DNA of 64,000 bases from a virus: the IMG/VR virus record IMGVR_UViG_3300013099_000021, positions 1-64,000 of that record; one strand, 5' to 3'. The translations under genes were made by a program, and so were the position numbers. The notes below the pieces were generated by a model. That model worked only from the letters and a program-made list of their open reading frames with translations, did not search any database and was not told where the DNA came from. Positions 54,101 to 62,479 of the stretch are shown here, piece after piece (the first letter of the stretch is position 1; each line of letters starts with the position of its first letter).

Positions 54101-54411
54101 AGTGGATCCAGGGGCAGGGTAATCGTTTTGTTGAGGTATCTACTGGTGGCAGGAACAATGTCCGGATCTCCAAAATCCTCGTTCCGGTAGATCTCTCCCT
54201 CCGGGCCGATTAGTATGATCGTGGCCACGGCATCGTTAATATTCCATCCCAGTACACCGTAATCCAGGTTGTCCTGAACGATGATGATCGGGTGGTCTGG
54301 TCTTAGATCGATGGTAAAAACAGCATCCCCGGCTGCCTGTGCTGCATTGACCAGTACACCAGACGTTCCAAACGAACTGTTAATGGTACCTGATATGTTT
54401 AATATTGCCAT
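51160..54411 (-). CDS. Large tail fibre-like protein
   Basis: 1083 residues. A distinct N-terminal 350 residues including a helical segment with cysteines (THCVYGGCIGAMYDAID), then Gly/Thr-rich fibre repeats (SYTFSNALTEGGG, TGGTFTGQVTI), a DDHPQYAL motif typical of fibre tips, and a C-terminal DDDYLYVCV. It is probably a baseplate-linked fibre. Confidence 0.75.
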   Translation of the reverse strand: MAILNISGTINSSFGTSGVLVNAAQAAGDAVFTIDLRPDHPIIIVQDNLDYGVLGWNINDAVATIILIGPEGEIYRNEDFGDPDIVPATSRYLNKTITLPLDPLTDYANILKGNYTLKIAWYNSTLDEYYNFLKTYQYILDPATIANTTTSGPYTGVLTSTDTTEYGPNVHQIIREHRIQYPTQLAVPPPDVVSSNAQVQVTPIYTNEWAILINSFVEYRNPDLLRIYWEGEGEFTHCVYGGCIGAMYDAIDTMLTYYREAMACNLNNQEAYQKRLVIVNTAWHLLNEAYWSGDAEEADEQAYIIQEQVEYTGAGICGGSTSELVVPCPPWTGGGVGGSYTFSNALTEGGGNVVWGGTITQPTTINMVGNEVLFSGTDAGNTVSQSISASGGIVQKSGNGTTEGSVSVIPSGVELKVIDSITPANNKIYNVTVDGLVEASDYSSGYTGLSLVNKDYVDGLTGNITFGTAQYQIPYTNAGLSDFDYSAGFTYDGSKLTLANAVYLDQYGRDILLGSDFTDHLSRTDNTLKDGALVFPHYTNSEENIIGIYVASLPVNNLLQIGGGDTRYNAATTIQFYIGSSTTTVAGTLIANILSTGFHVDTIGELTAAAGVTINDEVYLPTIGGTGTNTSIIYYNKTTGELTYGDTTAFVDLPDTPSTYTGFAGYFLAVNPGADAVEFVAAAFVPVTGGTFTGQVTIATSTDRPLIIKQIGAGSAPGTPEGGINLIAFQDNDGDEQGHIGIDASGNVVLKSFVTGAGILIDSDLEVNGDLIITGVVDGVDIAAWKTEYDTKSSNWDDAYSWGDHAGLYQLLDADLTAIAALGFASVSFLKKTAIDTWVLDTEIYATKDYVDSLALTYIYPPDVLDVVTSDGYTGTVSDVQDLDGDVIQVEEESGDPGFEIRFEYINVTDFNNVFLYLYYHGGATHDVLIQLYNYDTLGWDTIGSFTDQTAFTIIDIPIALDTDYMNGSNESTLRIYHNGAGNTSHYIEVDYAVLRLLPQLGGGGGITDHGGLTGLADDDHPQYALADGTRCVFYSNYGAKQSSVDAGALGEFSVDDDYLYVCVVAGSAGSAVWKQTALLQSP

Positions 54412-54412
54412 G

Positions 54413-54955
54413 TTAGTTCATTTTAACCGCCAACTGATTATAGTTAAACTGGGCCTGATCGCCAGTGTTTATATCAACCGGTGACGGAAGTTCTTTTTTG
54501 AATAACATATTTCCATCTATCAACGAATCCATAATAGCAAAATGAGTGACCGTTACAAGCGGATCGTCATTCGGCTGCCATGTGGCAACGGGAATGTTCT
54601 TCGCTCCTTCATCTTTGTACTCCCATCCTGACAGCCCTCTCACGATGGGAACCCGGGTATAGCCATCGTAGGCCGCCTCCACGTTCTGATCTCCACTTTC
54701 GCCCGGATCCCCAGTGAGCAATGCGATGTACAGGTTCCCTTCAATGTCGGAACCTTTCAGTCCATTCTGATCACCTAAACCCACAAGATCTTCATTCATA
54801 AACAACAACTCAATAACTGCCTGTTCCATATAGTCGGTGGCATCATCAGCACCAATGCCTCCACCCGTACCTGTGTTAGGGCTTCCTAGCAACTCCCGGA
54901 TCGTTCCGGATGAAAGTGTAGACGCTATTAATATTTGTTCTCTTACCGTTCCCAT
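54413..54955 (-). CDS. Fibre-associated structural protein (paralogue of 59546-59980)
   Basis: 180 residues. LYIALLTGDPGESGDQN, YDGYTRVPIVRG, VTHFAIMD and FKKELP follow the same order as in the 144-residue protein at 59546. This compact beta fold is widespread near phage fibre genes. Exact role unknown. Confidence 0.6.
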   Translation of the reverse strand: MGTVREQILIASTLSSGTIRELLGSPNTGTGGGIGADDATDYMEQAVIELLFMNEDLVGLGDQNGLKGSDIEGNLYIALLTGDPGESGDQNVEAAYDGYTRVPIVRGLSGWEYKDEGAKNIPVATWQPNDDPLVTVTHFAIMDSLIDGNMLFKKELPSPVDINTGDQAQFNYNQLAVKMN

Positions 54956-56163
54956 TACGGTGCATTTTGATTGTCCAACAATTCAAGTGCATTTTCTTCT
55001 GCTGTTGGTATAGCCTCCAAGCTCTGTTCAAGTAAATAGAACTTATATGCACTTGTCTCGTTAAGAATAGTTACCCCATTCCATAATCCTGTGGGAATAT
55101 GATCTCCATTAACATCAATAAGTTTTCCCTCTCCTCTGGCTACGATACTTCCTCCGGTAACAGTGTTTTCAAGCACTGCCTGTCCACTTGCAAGGTCGAT
55201 GCTTACAGATTCACTTCCTGTTTTGTTTCTTAGAGTTATTCCTCCGTTGTACCCCCTTATCGCTAACGACTGACCGCTTCCCCCCATGTCTATTACTGGT
55301 GTTCCAACTCCCGGAACCCCTGACCAACAATCGAGAAAGTGAGCTGTTTCTGATCCTCCCAATGTGATTACCCCTGCTGTAAGTACGCATGATTCTATAT
55401 ATCCTTTAATGTAGGTCAAGTTATCAATAAGACAACCGCTCAATCTTGAATTTCCATCAAGCGTTCCTCTTAGGTGAGCATCAAAATATGCACAATCCTC
55501 AACGTCGGCAATAGCATCAATATCTATAATAGATCTATCCATCCCTTCGCCAATAAAAGTGTAAAATTTTAGAGGTGGTGTAGCAGATGTAATACTTGTG
55601 TCTTTTATAACATAAATAACTTTAGGTAATCCTTGTGATTCCTGAACGGCTACAACAGAGACGTAGTCTTTTGCTGGGTTTACCGGTGTGCCAACATCGT
55701 AATCGCCTCCTACTGTTCCCAGTATTTCATCTAATGTTATACCTCCGTTATATGATGCGAACTGTATAGCCACAAGCTCCTGAAGTGTTGCTGACGAGCT
55801 GTTGGCCAAAACAATCTGTGTAAAAGCGGTTGGAAAAATAGGGCTGCTGACAGGATCTCCGTTTGAGTCAACCGCCACAAGGTTTCCACCAGACACGTTA
55901 CACTGTGTATATGCCGGCCCTGATCGTGCCTCAAATGCCAATAAAGCATTATTCAAGGTCAGGGTAAGCCCAACCACCACACCGCCACCCAAAGGCTCTT
56001 TACCGGCTCCCGCTATGATGCGGGGTTCATCCACCTGTACCACTTCTTCTGTGCGGAGGGTGTCATACAAATCCTGCATGGTGACCTCAATCGAAGGAGC
56101 ATCTACTGTGATAATCCTTGGACTCAAAGACCAGTCAATCGATATATCATTTCTTACGGCCAT
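54955..56163 (-). CDS. Beta-helix-like appendage protein
   Basis: 402 residues. The second half has short beta repeats typical of right-handed beta-helices (CAYFDAHLRGTLDGNSRLSG, LIDNLTYIKGYIESCVL). These are found in tailspikes and adhesins; no depolymerase site is identifiable. The stop shares a base with the next gene's start. Confidence 0.6.
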   Translation of the reverse strand: MAVRNDISIDWSLSPRIITVDAPSIEVTMQDLYDTLRTEEVVQVDEPRIIAGAGKEPLGGGVVVGLTLTLNNALLAFEARSGPAYTQCNVSGGNLVAVDSNGDPVSSPIFPTAFTQIVLANSSSATLQELVAIQFASYNGGITLDEILGTVGGDYDVGTPVNPAKDYVSVVAVQESQGLPKVIYVIKDTSITSATPPLKFYTFIGEGMDRSIIDIDAIADVEDCAYFDAHLRGTLDGNSRLSGCLIDNLTYIKGYIESCVLTAGVITLGGSETAHFLDCWSGVPGVGTPVIDMGGSGQSLAIRGYNGGITLRNKTGSESVSIDLASGQAVLENTVTGGSIVARGEGKLIDVNGDHIPTGLWNGVTILNETSAYKFYLLEQSLEAIPTAEENALELLDNQNAP

Positions 56164-56314
56164 TTTGTTTGATCTTCTTTATGCCATCCTCAAGTCTATC
56201 GGTAATAGCTCTAAGCTCCATTGGATGGAATGTACCGTGTAATTCTATCCAGTGCTGTCCGGGTAGGACGTTCCCTACCCGGTCCTTCTTCTTTACAGGT
56301 TTCAGGTTAGCCAT
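56147..56314 (-). CDS. Small protein (55 residues) in the fibre cluster
   Basis: MANLKPVKKKDRVGNVLPGQ then HWIELHGTFHPMELRAIT and a basic tail (IKKIKQNGRKK). ATG at 56314 lies two bases after the upstream stop; it overlaps the next gene by 17 bp. A stable 9-bp hairpin sits inside its coding sequence (56259-56282). Confidence 0.65.
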   Translation of the reverse strand: MANLKPVKKKDRVGNVLPGQHWIELHGTFHPMELRAITDRLEDGIKKIKQNGRKK

Positions 56315-56316
56315 TA

Positions 56317-58011
56317 TCAAGTGGCCTGTGGATCGTCTGCAAGAATCGGTGTGAACGGTAATCCGTTGGCCGCAAACTGCGCATCCTGGGTATATGGCTT
56401 ATAACCATATTTCCGAGTAACAGTTCTGCACCAGAACGGAGTTCCGCTGTAAATGATATTATCAGAAGATTCTGAAGCAGCATCGGCCAACACATCTAGG
56501 AGAGGAACATAAACATCAGCATCATCCGCTTCTCCTGTTGGATCGGTAGTAACGGTGAAGATGCTTCCGGTAAAAGAAGTATAGACATATTGCGTATCGC
56601 CAACCCTTACAATCCCTGTCTGTGGAGTCTTGTTGATGTCAATAGCCTCATTGACTTCAAGGTGAGTAGCATCGGAAGCTGGTTGATTATGAGTGTATTG
56701 ATCTTTGATAATCGTTCCCCCATCACCCGTAATCTCTGCAACAAACACATTCGTTGTAGAAAGATTGGTGTGAGAGGCAATGACCTTCTGGTAATCAGGT
56801 GGTGCCTGCTGATCACCGTCAGCATCGATCAGAACGAAGTCGGCAGTAGTATAATCAGATAACCAGATACCTCTTGCTCCGTAAAAAGTGGTTCCGGCAA
56901 GTGTACCGAATGGTGCAACCTTTACATCGGCATAGGTTCCTTCAAGTGCTGACCGATATTCTTGTCCTTCATCTGAATTAACAGTTGAAGCAGAAGCGTA
57001 TCGCACGATCCACTTCAGCCACTCATAGTGCTGCTTCATTGTAGCACCGTTACCATCCACATCTGCCTTGTAAGGCTGTAGGCCGTCACCATTGTTCAAG
57101 TCTCTGGAAATATCAGCGAATACGGGTAATACTAGAGTATATCCGGCAACCACATCTGTAAAAGCGGTGGCTCCATCATTGGTGGTTGATTGCCCGGTTG
57201 CTGTCTGTGCCTCCCGGTCACTATATTCAGTCAAGGTTTCAGATATTACAAATGGTCCTCCCCTAACAGCGTTCAGGTAAATATCATTAGTAACAATCTT
57301 CTCAATCTTACCAACAGCCCCGGATGTTCCTCCGACAACAAATGTTCCAGCAACAAAACCTGCAGCACTGGTGACGCTCAGGTAAAGTTCGCCAGAATCA
57401 TTGTTACCGTCCTTTGAGGTGTTTATACCAACAGGGGTCCTACCATTTGAAATATCGGCAAAGTTGTGGTCGTAGAAATCACCAAACTCTCTGGCAAATA
57501 ACCAAATCCCCCCTTCAATAGCTGCTCCTGCAGCATTGTTTGATTCAATCCAGACACCAGTATCTTTTACCAGAACCAATATATCTACGTTGCCTGTTAT
57601 CCACCAAGGAGTCACTTCAGCATCATCTTGAATAAGATAGATCTGTGTTCCCTCAGTTTGATCTCCAATGGAATAAGCATTGGACCAGAAAGAGTCTGCT
57701 GTGGCAGTTCCAGAGCCGGCAGGATCCTCAATATCTCCCCCTTCCAGGTACTTGAAGTCATCTGCATGGCCGAAGGTCCAACCATTCAGCCACTTAAACA
57801 CTGTCGGGGTTTGAGATTCAATACCATACGCATCATCCATCTGGGCTGTTGCGGCAAACTCCCCCGCCAGCCATTGGAAAAATTCAAGTATAGGCCCTAC
57901 GTAGGTGTTATCACCAAAGGCAGCGGGTAGATTAGTCCCTGTGCCCGAATCATCATTTGTGACTGTTTTAGCGTCATAGTCTATCGCCCAATCCGCTGAG
58001 TTAAATGCCAT
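56317..58011 (-). CDS. Appendage protein with RKYGYKP C-terminus
   Basis: 564 residues. Beta-rich, Asp/Gly/Thr-rich. It shares the C-terminal RKYGYKP and terminal DPQ-T with the 502-residue protein at 58037, so the pair are likely paralogues or share a capping module. A beta-helix or fibre fold is plausible; receptor target unknown. Confidence 0.65.
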   Translation of the reverse strand: MAFNSADWAIDYDAKTVTNDDSGTGTNLPAAFGDNTYVGPILEFFQWLAGEFAATAQMDDAYGIESQTPTVFKWLNGWTFGHADDFKYLEGGDIEDPAGSGTATADSFWSNAYSIGDQTEGTQIYLIQDDAEVTPWWITGNVDILVLVKDTGVWIESNNAAGAAIEGGIWLFAREFGDFYDHNFADISNGRTPVGINTSKDGNNDSGELYLSVTSAAGFVAGTFVVGGTSGAVGKIEKIVTNDIYLNAVRGGPFVISETLTEYSDREAQTATGQSTTNDGATAFTDVVAGYTLVLPVFADISRDLNNGDGLQPYKADVDGNGATMKQHYEWLKWIVRYASASTVNSDEGQEYRSALEGTYADVKVAPFGTLAGTTFYGARGIWLSDYTTADFVLIDADGDQQAPPDYQKVIASHTNLSTTNVFVAEITGDGGTIIKDQYTHNQPASDATHLEVNEAIDINKTPQTGIVRVGDTQYVYTSFTGSIFTVTTDPTGEADDADVYVPLLDVLADAASESSDNIIYSGTPFWCRTVTRKYGYKPYTQDAQFAANGLPFTPILADDPQAT

Positions 58012-58036
58012 AATTTCTATTTTTAAGGTTCATTTT

Positions 58037-59545
58037 TTATGTTTGTTGTGGATCAACTATCAATGTTACTGGTATATCCTTTGTGCCTGTGGCTGGTACA
58101 TCAGCAATAGCCACCCAGGGTTTGTATCCATATTTTCTTACTCTCCATGTCGCTCCTGCTACCGCACCATCTGTATGGGATACCTGAGCTATCCCTGTGG
58201 TTACATTTGTTGTGGTGTTCATTATATATGGAACGGCATTATCATCATCAATATATGCAAAAGCACTCCCAACAGGATCGCCAGCTTCATCCCTCACGGT
58301 AAGTATCAGGGTAGATGAACTGGAAAACGTAACAGTATCTCCACCCGGATTGTATGAGTTTCCATTTGATGTTCCGGAAAGAGCAATCGTAACAGCACCA
58401 CCAGAAGTATTATTCACATCATAATCACTGGCATTGTCATCATGCACAATATTGCTAAAAGCGGGAGTGGCATCACTACTAGCATCAATCTCAATATCTT
58501 CATCACAAATAGCAAATGTAAGATCTGAAATATTTGTATCACTGGATGGCCAAAGTACAGCACCACCTTCTGTTCCCGCATAGTTATTTATATTATTATA
58601 TTTAAATGTTCCGGTACTTGGGTCAATCTGAAAGCAATCATTAAATACTGCTGATTGTATATCACTAGTTGAAGCAAAATTGATAAGTCCTGCTCTTGTA
58701 CAATTCATTCCATTAATAGTAACATCTGCAGTAGCATCACTGGCATCAAATAAAAATCTATATGTATCAGCCGTACCAGAAGCTCTTAATGTCAAAGCAT
58801 TTATAACAGTTGTATTCCCTGATCCCTGTAGCTTAAACTGGTAAGATCCAGCTTTAATATAAGGTTCCTCTTTAAATACAAGAACTTCATTAGTTGAATT
58901 AAATGTAGTGGTAGTGGCTCCATTACCAATAAGTATCTGCCCTTGAGAAAAGATTATATCTTGTATATTCTCTAATACCCCATATTGGTTTGCTTCTAAT
59001 TGATCGATTGCAGCAATATCAGTTATATCAAAATCTGTTCCGGTAACAGTTAATCCTGTACCATATCGCATAACATCAATCCAGTTATTAATAACTGAAC
59101 GAATATTCCCAGAAGAACTATTATCAACAATAATATCTATATCATTTACATTACTACTAACAAAAGTTCCAATCTCTGTACCACCAGCAAGATCAAGCAC
59201 AAAACACTTCCATGCTCCATTCCATATCTTTGTTGTCTGATTAGCTATTTCATATTCCCGATAATTTCCTGCAGTTGATATAATCTGAACCTTGACAGTA
59301 GTATAATAGTTTGTAAGGTCAGATTTAAACCATAGATATAAATGAGTATTTGTTGCACTCATGTCATGTGAGCTTCCATCATTCCATGCAGCGGTTTCAG
59401 AAGAATTTTTACTTACCTGCCATGATTCAGAATTGGTTCCTTGAATATGTGTATTATAAGCATCAGCACCATCGGTCCCACCCCAGTTGCCACTGTTATC
59501 ATTATTATCTAGCAAAGTTAAATTTGCTGTTACTGCTGCTGCCAT
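58037..59545 (-). CDS. Appendage protein, probable paralogue of 56317-58011
   Basis: 502 residues. N-terminal lectin-like beta strands (WQVSKNSSETAAWNDGS), a beta-helix-like middle (IDQLEANQYGVLENIQDI), and C-terminal RKYGYKPW and VDPQQT. Asn-rich and lower in G+C than its neighbours, which may mark exchange with another phage. Confidence 0.65.
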   Translation of the reverse strand: MAAAVTANLTLLDNNDNSGNWGGTDGADAYNTHIQGTNSESWQVSKNSSETAAWNDGSSHDMSATNTHLYLWFKSDLTNYYTTVKVQIISTAGNYREYEIANQTTKIWNGAWKCFVLDLAGGTEIGTFVSSNVNDIDIIVDNSSSGNIRSVINNWIDVMRYGTGLTVTGTDFDITDIAAIDQLEANQYGVLENIQDIIFSQGQILIGNGATTTTFNSTNEVLVFKEEPYIKAGSYQFKLQGSGNTTVINALTLRASGTADTYRFLFDASDATADVTINGMNCTRAGLINFASTSDIQSAVFNDCFQIDPSTGTFKYNNINNYAGTEGGAVLWPSSDTNISDLTFAICDEDIEIDASSDATPAFSNIVHDDNASDYDVNNTSGGAVTIALSGTSNGNSYNPGGDTVTFSSSSTLILTVRDEAGDPVGSAFAYIDDDNAVPYIMNTTTNVTTGIAQVSHTDGAVAGATWRVRKYGYKPWVAIADVPATGTKDIPVTLIVDPQQT

Positions 59546-59980
59546 TTAATCAAGGTTTACTGTCAATGTGTTAGGTCCAAATTGGGGTTGTACTTCAATC
59601 GAAATGAGTGCGGGTGCGGGTAGCTCACCATGGTAGATCATATCATCACCAGATAGTGTCTTGCATATCCCAAAATGGGTGTCCGTTTCTGATCCACCGG
59701 TACATTCGGGGAAATTCACATCTGCAAAGTTCCTCGCCTGTCCGTTGGCCTCTGTCCATCCGGTTCCTCCCCTGGGTACTGCTACCCGGGTATATCCACC
59801 CCAAGCAGCTTCATTGGTAATATCACCAGCCTCTCCGGGATCCTGGCTTAATAGACAGATATAGACATCCCCGGGGACTACTGATGGGAGTAGGCCGCCT
59901 GCATCGCCCAGGTTGGTAATGGCCTCATTCAGTAGGATATGTCTGAGGACTTCTGATTCAAAACTGTTTGTTGCTCCCAT
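59546..59980 (-). CDS. Fibre-associated structural protein
   Basis: 144 residues. VYICLLSQDPGEAGDITNEA, GGYTRVAVPRG, FPECTGGSETDTHFGI; same fold signature as the gene at 54413. Commonly found near phage head or fibre genes. Function unknown. Confidence 0.6.
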   Translation of the reverse strand: MGATNSFESEVLRHILLNEAITNLGDAGGLLPSVVPGDVYICLLSQDPGEAGDITNEAAWGGYTRVAVPRGGTGWTEANGQARNFADVNFPECTGGSETDTHFGICKTLSGDDMIYHGELPAPALISIEVQPQFGPNTLTVNLD

Positions 59981-60055
59981 GTCTGTTTACTTTATGTAAG
60001 TATGCCGTACCCCTACTTGAAGGATACGGCACAAAGAACATTCTATTTATCGACT

Positions 60056-60979
60056 CTACTCCGGAGTTGCATCCAGAACAGGTTCCTCTGCTCCTTCTGC
60101 CGGGACAAATGATTGTCCTTTCAGGGCTGCAGCAATTTCCTGTGCAAACTTCCTGTTCCCAAGATAGTATGCGTAAAGAGCTTCGTAAGGGTCTTTCGAT
60201 GCTCCAATCTCAGCAAAGGGTAGATTCTTCTTTCCATGCTCAGTCACCCAGGCCCAGGTTTTCTTTGGGACTGTGTAGATAATGATCTTCTCATCGACAG
60301 CTTGTTGTAAACTTGCCCTAACATCTAAGGCTTGTTTGGCATCAACGAGTTTGAGGAATTTAGAAATGCCCTCTCTTTTATCCGTGTTGATCACGCTCTC
60401 TACAGCCAGCTTAACCTGGGGCAATGACAGCTCATCAACATCGGTAATGAAATAAGCCTTTGCGATTTTCCTCAACCGGTCCTCTCCCAAGCCCAGCTTG
60501 GTTGAATAGATAAGGGCCTTCACATCGGCCAGGGCCTCTTCCTTTTTTGCTTTTTTGAAAGCATCACCAACCAGATCCTCAAAGATGCACTTAGATACCT
60601 TTCCATTGAAGTTATCTCCTCCCTCCAAGAAGGGGCAGCAATATTGCAGCCAGTAGACAAGTTCAATATCTGTATCGAGCAATAACCTTGTTCCTCTAAG
60701 TATCAGGTTGTATGGTGACCAAATAGTACGTCCATCTGTACCTGTAATCTTATTCTCAGCATAACGCCAACTCTCAGTACCGGTTTTCGTCTTGACCGTT
60801 GCGGACATTGGAAAGGATATTGAGTTTGGTTTGTCCGGGCGAGTATTATGCTTGCTCCGGCTTTTCTTTATCCGATTTTGCGGATATACTAACCGAATGG
60901 GGAACTTGGGAAACTTCTTCTTCAGCTTCGCTAGGTCCGCCATTGTTAACTTGTAGATCTCGTCATTCCTATATAACAT
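60056..60979 (-). CDS. Hypothetical late protein after the capsid gene
   Basis: 307 residues, Lys-rich N-terminus (LKKKFPKFPIRLVYPQNRIKK), then an alpha-helical body and a Pro/Glu tail. It lies downstream of a terminator that follows the capsid gene, so it is expected at lower level than capsid. Unrecognised; head or assembly role likely from position. Confidence 0.6.
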   Translation of the reverse strand: MLYRNDEIYKLTMADLAKLKKKFPKFPIRLVYPQNRIKKSRSKHNTRPDKPNSISFPMSATVKTKTGTESWRYAENKITGTDGRTIWSPYNLILRGTRLLLDTDIELVYWLQYCCPFLEGGDNFNGKVSKCIFEDLVGDAFKKAKKEEALADVKALIYSTKLGLGEDRLRKIAKAYFITDVDELSLPQVKLAVESVINTDKREGISKFLKLVDAKQALDVRASLQQAVDEKIIIYTVPKKTWAWVTEHGKKNLPFAEIGASKDPYEALYAYYLGNRKFAQEIAAALKGQSFVPAEGAEEPVLDATPE

Positions 60980-61004
60980 AGCTTTGAAAATTTAATGTAA
61001 AGTG

Positions 61005-61032
61005 AAAAAGGAAGGGGTATTGCACCCCCTCC
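61005..61032 (-). terminator. Terminator after the major capsid gene
   Basis: Minus strand: GGAGGGGGT, loop GCAAT, ACCCCTTCC with one G-T wobble, then TTTTT. Located 16 bp after the capsid stop. With no obvious promoter behind it, it probably acts as a partial terminator that sets capsid above downstream expression. Confidence 0.8.
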
Positions 61033-61047
61033 TCTAAATTGCATTTA

Positions 61048-62430
61048 TCATGCAGGCTCCATCAAGACAAACTGGTTTCCACCACGGAAATGCGCACCGA
61101 CATGGCATCTCTGATATGTGTCACGCTTGTCAAACTCAGTAACCTTCAGTCCTTCTCCGGCACCACCAACTTGCCAGGCTTCCATTCTACGATTATATCG
61201 ACCAAGGCCACGGTACCTGGTACCAATGGACTCAACCATATTTCCGGAAACTGGATCCTTCTTCTTGTTGATAGGCATGAACAGACCAAGTTTGGGTCCA
61301 ATATTCTCATACCCTGCTGCACCGTACAACTTGGGGTTGTTGAGAACACCCATCCGCTTGAACAAGAATGTTCTTTCGGATTTGGTCAGATACTTGAAGT
61401 TCACGGAAGCGGCCAGTGACTCGTTTGAGTTAAACAGAACCTCATTCGCTGTTTTATGAGCGAAGATAATGTTGGTGTCTGTAAAATAGGTTTTTAAGCT
61501 ATTCTCAATGTCCTGGTGCAACTTGATCCCAAGTAATCCAAGGATATAGTTACCTGCTCCTTCACGGTCAAGGGTATTGTCCATCTCGTCAAATTCCAGA
61601 ACATCAAATGCTCCGGCAGTGTACGATTGCTCATTTCCTACCCTACGGGTATAAGGAATCATTCCCTCAGTGGTCTTAATCGGGCGACCAGTATCAGGAT
61701 CGATAAGCAATGCGTTGACGGTTCTCTTACCATACAGTAGCGCACCATCGATGCGCAGGGCAGTACGATAATCAATATCTACTTGACCAAGGTGATAGTA
61801 CGCAGGGATCTTCACACCCTGAGTAGTCACATTGAACCAGGTTTGATTTACCATTTCAGAACCAGTGTACCCGATTGTCTCTTTGATGATCTGAGCATCG
61901 TTCTCATACTCCCAGGTTCCCCTGATAGCAGATTCCGGCTGTCCCGATCCCTCTGAGAAGGCGTTGGTGATGATGATCAACTCCTGCAATGCTGTGAGTG
62001 CGGGGAATTGCTCTGTATCATCATTAAGCCTTACGGTTACTGATGGTGCTGCTGGCGAACTCACATCGATGTCGATAACCGATCCGGTCACTTCATTGGG
62101 GAATAGGATAATATCCCATTTCCTCAGATAGAAGTTGTTGTTGGCATCCAAAGAGTTGGCATCGATTACAAACACAATGTTCGCTCCGATTGCCGGCTGC
62201 GCCACGATTGCGTCAACGATGATAACTTCATGGATTCGATTCTCTTCATAATGTGAGTACGTATCGAGTGATACTTCCTTCTCAAATCCCATGGACCTGA
62301 GCAGTTGGAAGTAGGAGGCACCCTGATCACCATAACGGCTGAACAGGACGTTCATTTTCTCCGGCTTGTGAATATCGAAACCGGAAACGATGTCTGAGGC
62401 GTATATTTGCGCAATAGCATCTGGATTCAT
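61048..62430 (-). CDS. Major capsid protein
   Basis: 460 residues. It directly follows the scaffold gene and precedes a strong terminator. Sequence is of typical capsid composition: acidic N-arm region, RTALRIDGALLYGKRTVNAL mid-protein, YENIGPKLGLFMPINKKKDP and a C-terminal FRGGNQFVLMEP. HK97 fold assumed from context and length, not from a visible signature. Confidence 0.7.
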   Translation of the reverse strand: MNPDAIAQIYASDIVSGFDIHKPEKMNVLFSRYGDQGASYFQLLRSMGFEKEVSLDTYSHYEENRIHEVIIVDAIVAQPAIGANIVFVIDANSLDANNNFYLRKWDIILFPNEVTGSVIDIDVSSPAAPSVTVRLNDDTEQFPALTALQELIIITNAFSEGSGQPESAIRGTWEYENDAQIIKETIGYTGSEMVNQTWFNVTTQGVKIPAYYHLGQVDIDYRTALRIDGALLYGKRTVNALLIDPDTGRPIKTTEGMIPYTRRVGNEQSYTAGAFDVLEFDEMDNTLDREGAGNYILGLLGIKLHQDIENSLKTYFTDTNIIFAHKTANEVLFNSNESLAASVNFKYLTKSERTFLFKRMGVLNNPKLYGAAGYENIGPKLGLFMPINKKKDPVSGNMVESIGTRYRGLGRYNRRMEAWQVGGAGEGLKVTEFDKRDTYQRCHVGAHFRGGNQFVLMEPA

Positions 62431-62479
62431 AATATTTCAATTTTTAGTTAAACATAATACACACCTCTTACTTACTCAA

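Noticed and set aside
60004-60030. Terminator between 60056 and 59980
   Set aside because: Imperfect GCCGTA/TACGGC stem with no T run on the minus strand; too weak to call.
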